9,249 bases of DNA from Dehalococcoidia bacterium (GTDB lineage: Bacteria > Chloroflexota > Dehalococcoidia > Dehalococcoidales > BS750m-G39), in assembly GCA_004375675.1 (NCBI GenBank), contig SOKR01000121.1:1-9249 (forward strand), written 5' to 3'. Under the pieces are notes generated by a model. The model was given only the letters and a program-made list of their open reading frames with translations, was not told where the DNA came from and did no database searches. Position 1 is the first letter of the stretch. Each line of letters begins with the position of its first letter. This document shows, in pieces, positions 7,048-9,249 of this stretch. A program made the translations under genes and the position numbers.

Positions 7048-7968
7048 TCAGTATGGATTTTCAATGTCCTTATTATTATCTATGAATGTGTTGTTTTCAA
7101 TAATCGGGGTATCTGGCGGGGAGATGAACAAGATGCCTAGATGACAACCCTCTATAGTGTTATTGACAATCTCTGGCGAGCCGCCGTCGATGACAATGCC
7201 AACGTGGTCGGGGTTCGGACCCAGGTAGTTATTGCGGATTGTGGGAGAGCTATTGTGCATATCAATCAGCTCGTGACCGGCGTAGGAAACGGTGTTATAC
7301 TCAACTACCACCGAACTGTTAGCACCCACCCCACACTCGCCTATGTGCCTCAGGATATTGTGACTGACCTCAGTCCCATCCCCGGGGCCAATAACGCGGT
7401 AGTACTCCACTACGGCATAGGAGAGAATGCCGTGGTTAAACTCAAAATGATTCCAGTCGTAGATGCCCGGAGTGGGGCTGTCAGAGGTAATAGTGATCAT
7501 TTGCTCTGGCGTGCCCACCGCGTGTAAAGTGCCCTGGATGCGAATAGAGATGTGATTGCCCTCGTCCCGGAATGGTTCGCCGAAGTGAACGCCTCTATAA
7601 TACGGGTCTTCATCCGGGTTTTCCGGCCGGATACCTTGCTGCATATCGAATGGGTCGGTGAACAGATTCGCCGAGTCCTGATTGGCGGCTACGAGCACTC
7701 TGGTACCGGGTTCTATAGTAAGTGTGAACCCTTCATCAACGATAATGTCACCGATTATGTGAATTTCATCTCGCCATATTTCATCCCACTGTATCCGCCC
7801 ATGCGTGGTTTGGTTGACTATAAGTGCTGGAGTAGAATTTGTCGTAGTAGAGGGAGGAGGCGTAGTAGGTGGTGATGACTCTTCATTTGATGGGGCTGTA
7901 GTTGATGCACCACAAGCGCTCAACAAAAGAATTCCAACAACTAGAATTGGTATTAATATCCGCTTCAT
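7048..7968 (-). CDS. Secreted lipoprotein with right-handed parallel beta-helix
   Basis: A 306-aa predicted lipoprotein. The signal peptide starts MKRILIPILVVGILLL and ends in the lipobox LSAC with acceptor Cys19. A Ser/Thr/Pro-rich spacer (about 20-50) follows. From about residue 58 the sequence has beta-helix style: GDIIVDEGFTLTIEPGTRVLV (77-97 region), then IRIQGTLHAVGTPEQMITITS, and later short N-rich coils such as VVVEYNTVS, PTIRNNYLG, PEIVNNTIEG and PIIENNTFID. This matches PbH1/NosD-like repeats found in surface carbohydrate-binding or lyase proteins; no catalytic residues can be assigned. The start is taken at the ATG at 7968 rather than a GTG five codons earlier, because it gives a standard signal peptide and a weak SD (GAAAGAAG) precedes it. 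GC content is lower than in HerA or LOG. It sits between the two mini-genes, and a cell-surface role would have no evident link to HerA. Confidence 0.8.
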   Translation of the reverse strand: MKRILIPILVVGILLLSACGASTTAPSNEESSPPTTPPPSTTTNSTPALIVNQTTHGRIQWDEIWRDEIHIIGDIIVDEGFTLTIEPGTRVLVAANQDSANLFTDPFDMQQGIRPENPDEDPYYRGVHFGEPFRDEGNHISIRIQGTLHAVGTPEQMITITSDSPTPGIYDWNHFEFNHGILSYAVVEYYRVIGPGDGTEVSHNILRHIGECGVGANSSVVVEYNTVSYAGHELIDMHNSSPTIRNNYLGPNPDHVGIVIDGGSPEIVNNTIEGCHLGILFISPPDTPIIENNTFIDNNKDIENPY

Positions 7969-7995
7969 TTTAACTTCTTTCACCCGATTCGGAGT

Positions 7996-8086
7996 TTAAA
8001 ATGACTATTTCTTCTTGGCGGCCTGTTTTTCCAGCTTTGACTTCTTGGGTTTCTTGATGTTCTTTCTGCCTTTAGTTCCCATGATT
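7996..8086 (-). repeat. Direct repeat copy B (contains lysine-rich mini-gene)
   Basis: The partner of 6941-7030: same orientation, about 95% identical, one extra A just past the mini-gene stop. The flanking sequence on both sides is unrelated, and no terminal inverted repeats or target-site duplications were seen around either copy. Confidence 0.85.
8005..8082 (-). CDS. 25-aa lysine-rich miniprotein, copy B
   Basis: Differs from copy A only by Ile for Val at residue 9 (GRKNIKKPKKSK), with two further silent changes. A separate SD (AGGAG) lies eight bases before the ATG at 8082. It differs in sequence and spacing from that of copy A, so each copy has its own translation signal. It lies 33 bases after the 265-aa gene and 36 bases before the lipoprotein ATG, in the same direction. 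Function is unknown. A structural RNA rather than a peptide cannot be excluded, but the codon-level pattern favours a peptide. Confidence 0.72.
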   Translation of the reverse strand: MGTKGRKNIKKPKKSKLEKQAAKKK

Positions 8087-8115
8087 CATTCTCCTATTTT
8101 GAAAACCGTTTTAAC

Positions 8116-8913
8116 TTACCTATCCTCTTCCTTCACCATCTCTAGGTGCCCCCTCAAATCTAAGGGGTCAAGCATCTCTGGCCAGTATCTCAGTGTGTAA
8201 ACTGACACTATTTGAAGGATTTCCTCCTCTTGCTCCTCAAGACTTATTATCAGTTTGTCGGGAATAGCTAAACCATGCGCTCCTGCCTCGGACAACCCAA
8301 GCATATCGATATTTTCATGGAGATTCCTGTACATCCTTTCTGTTAATTGTGGAAAGGAGCTACCAAAGCCTATGCCCTCTTCCCCGAACATCCTTATGCT
8401 AATTTCAGCGCCTGCTAACGAAACTTTCATCTCAAGTTTTTTCATTATTTTTTTACTTTTGAATGAAAGCTGCCTTAACTCCCTAACCTTGTCGGTTTCA
8501 CGCCCGCCAGCCCTACGTGTATTATATATCGCAGACCAGAGTCGCTTTAGCTTTTCATCCGGAATAGCCTTCTCAAGTTGCTTAACTTGGATGAACTCAA
8601 GGAATGAATGAGGTTCCCGTCCAGCCTCGTTTCTAAATGCATCAAGGCGTTCCTTTGCCCTTTCTTGCAATGATTTCATGAGCTCAGGCCTCAACCGGGG
8701 AGTTTGAGCTTCAAGTATCTTTTCTAATATGCCTAATTTCTCGCACCTAACACGCCCTAGTACTGCTGCAGACTCGTATACTGACGCAAGAACCGCACAG
8801 CAGGCGTTAAAGGTCAGGTAGGGTTTCCCAAAGAGTCTCTTTTTAGCTAGTGCCATTACAGGTTTGTAACCCAAGAAGTCTATAAAGGTTAGCTGTCCTT
8901 CTTTGTACGGCAT
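8116..8913 (-). CDS. Hypothetical 265-aa protein, unrecognised
   Basis: I do not recognise this family. The protein is soluble and has no signal peptide or clear membrane segment. It is rich in charged residues and looks mostly helical: a segment with a Cys pair (NACCAV, 36-41), a third Cys at 57, basic/acidic helices at about 62-95 and 103-160 (with KSKKIMKKLEMK at 152-163), a more beta-like stretch at 164-185 (SLAGAEISIRMFGEEGIGFG) and an acidic helix near 224-236 (LEEQEEEILQ). The start at 8913 has a perfect AGGAGGT seven bases upstream, inside a hairpin. Base composition is far more AT-rich than the neighbouring repair genes (17 G+C in 8401-8460, against 43 in 4321-4380), suggesting recent transfer. 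It follows nurA by 55 bases. A phage- or plasmid-derived origin is possible but unproven. Confidence 0.75.
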   Translation of the reverse strand: MPYKEGQLTFIDFLGYKPVMALAKKRLFGKPYLTFNACCAVLASVYESAAVLGRVRCEKLGILEKILEAQTPRLRPELMKSLQERAKERLDAFRNEAGREPHSFLEFIQVKQLEKAIPDEKLKRLWSAIYNTRRAGGRETDKVRELRQLSFKSKKIMKKLEMKVSLAGAEISIRMFGEEGIGFGSSFPQLTERMYRNLHENIDMLGLSEAGAHGLAIPDKLIISLEEQEEEILQIVSVYTLRYWPEMLDPLDLRGHLEMVKEEDR

Positions 8914-8920
8914 TTTAATT

Positions 8921-8948
8921 ACCTCCTAAAAACGGGAGTTTAAGAGGT
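8921..8948 (-). promoter_or_regulatory. Shine-Dalgarno-masking hairpin ahead of the 265-aa gene
   Basis: On the minus strand ACCTCTTAAA (8948-8939), an 8-base loop (8938-8931) and TTTAGGAGGT (8930-8921) form ten consecutive RNA pairs, one of them G-U. The right arm contains the complete SD AGGAGGT, which ends seven bases before the ATG at 8913. The folded form would therefore hide the ribosome site. It may be a temperature- or ligand-responsive switch, or simply block translation of read-through mRNA from nurA. The pairing is seen; the regulation is inferred. Confidence 0.55.
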
Positions 8949-8968
8949 CGTTGGCTTTTTATATTCTA

Positions 8969-9249
8969 TCACACCCACCTCGTGCGTTTGCTAAAACTCT
9001 TGGCGGAGGTGGGGGTGGGCAAATGCTCGCCGATTAATAGCGACTCCACCAGCTGCCAGAAGGTCTCTCTATCGGCGCCGGTGACTACCGCCTGCTCGTG
9101 GGCTTCGCTCAAAGCCACCGGGTAGCCCTGCCCCCGACGGCACTGGTCTAAGACAAGCCCGTGCGTCAGCTCGAGCAGGGTTTCGTCTTGAGCCGCCCAC
9201 TGCGGAATCTCCACCCGCGCTATCTCGCCGTCCACCCTCAAGTAAAAGA
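8969..9249 (-). CDS. nurA: NurA-domain nuclease, C-terminal part (5' end beyond window)
   Basis: The last 92 residues of a gene that starts beyond the right edge; the frame stays open to base 9249. It shows the NurA C-terminal signature: VEIPQW, then LDQCRRGQGYPVALSEAHEQAV, then a Ser-Lys-rich end (SAKSFSKRTRWV). In GYPVALSEAH the Tyr and His are eight residues apart, consistent with the conserved Tyr/His pair of the archaeal NurA active site. Known NurA is a Mn-dependent 5'-3' exo/endonuclease that docks on the HerA ring and degrades DNA ends. A TTG at 9241 is not the true start, because the reading frame and family similarity continue upstream of it (FYLR). Its presence on the same strand as herA supports a HerA-NurA system, here separated by about 3.8 kb of other genes. 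Confidence 0.85.
   Translation of the reverse strand, partial: FYLRVDGEIARVEIPQWAAQDETLLELTHGLVLDQCRRGQGYPVALSEAHEQAVVTGADRETFWQLVESLLIGEHLPTPTSAKSFSKRTRWV

Noticed and set aside
7969..7983. GTG start at 7983 for the lipoprotein
   Set aside because: It has no SD and adds MKEVK ahead of an already standard signal peptide beginning MKRIL.
6941..8086. Composite transposon or MITE-like element formed by the direct repeats
   Set aside because: No transposase, terminal inverted repeats or target-site duplications were seen. The repeats coincide with short ORFs and their boundaries follow the coding sequence.
8955..8990. Promoter for the 265-aa gene within the end of nurA
   Set aside because: A -10-like TAGAAT/TATAAA is present on the minus strand, but no -35 match with acceptable spacing was found.
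8969..9241. Complete 90-aa gene starting at the TTG at 9241
   Set aside because: The frame is open to the window edge and the residues before the TTG continue the NurA pattern, so this is the tail of a larger gene.

Overview
The window (9,249 bases, GC-rich over most of its length) looks like a bacterial chromosome segment from an anaerobe, most plausibly Chloroflexota (Dehalococcoidia-like) from sediment or groundwater. That placement is inference. It rests on a RACo-type corrinoid-protein activator beside a fatty-acid-type CoA ligase, and on a HerA ATPase travelling with a stand-alone HAS-barrel protein and NurA. No rRNA, tRNA, CRISPR array, transposase or phage gene was seen.

Layout. Bases 1-2679 (minus strand) hold a two-gene unit: an acyl-CoA ligase followed by a 2Fe-2S/ASKHA corrinoid-activating protein that runs off the left edge. 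A good sigma-70-like promoter and a strong GC hairpin precede the ligase. Bases 2891-3592 (plus strand) hold one divergent gene, a HAD-IB/MtnX-like phosphatase, with a near-consensus promoter. The rest (3602-9249) is entirely minus strand and reads, in transcription order: NurA nuclease (C-terminal part, cut by the right edge), an unrecognised 265-aa protein, a 25-aa lysine-rich miniprotein, a beta-helix lipoprotein, a second nearly identical 25-aa miniprotein, a LOG-family nucleotide hydrolase, a HAS-barrel protein, a four-helix membrane protein and a HerA-type ATPase. Gaps from LOG to HerA are only 1, 10 and 4 bases, so these four are almost certainly one operon. HerA converges with the phosphatase gene with 9 bases between them.

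How it fits together. HerA (hexameric DNA translocase) and NurA (nuclease) form the known DNA-end-processing machine of archaea and some bacteria, and HAS-barrel proteins are known associates. Here the machine is split by about 2 kb of distinctly more AT-rich DNA (roughly 6,930-8,960) carrying the unknown 265-aa gene, the lipoprotein and the twin miniproteins. This segment looks like an insertion or a fast-evolving accessory block. The 265-aa gene has a perfect Shine-Dalgarno buried in a 10-bp hairpin, which suggests translational control. The most unusual items are the twin lysine-rich mini-genes flanking the lipoprotein gene, the SD-masking hairpin, and the tight linkage of a LOG enzyme and a small membrane protein to HerA.
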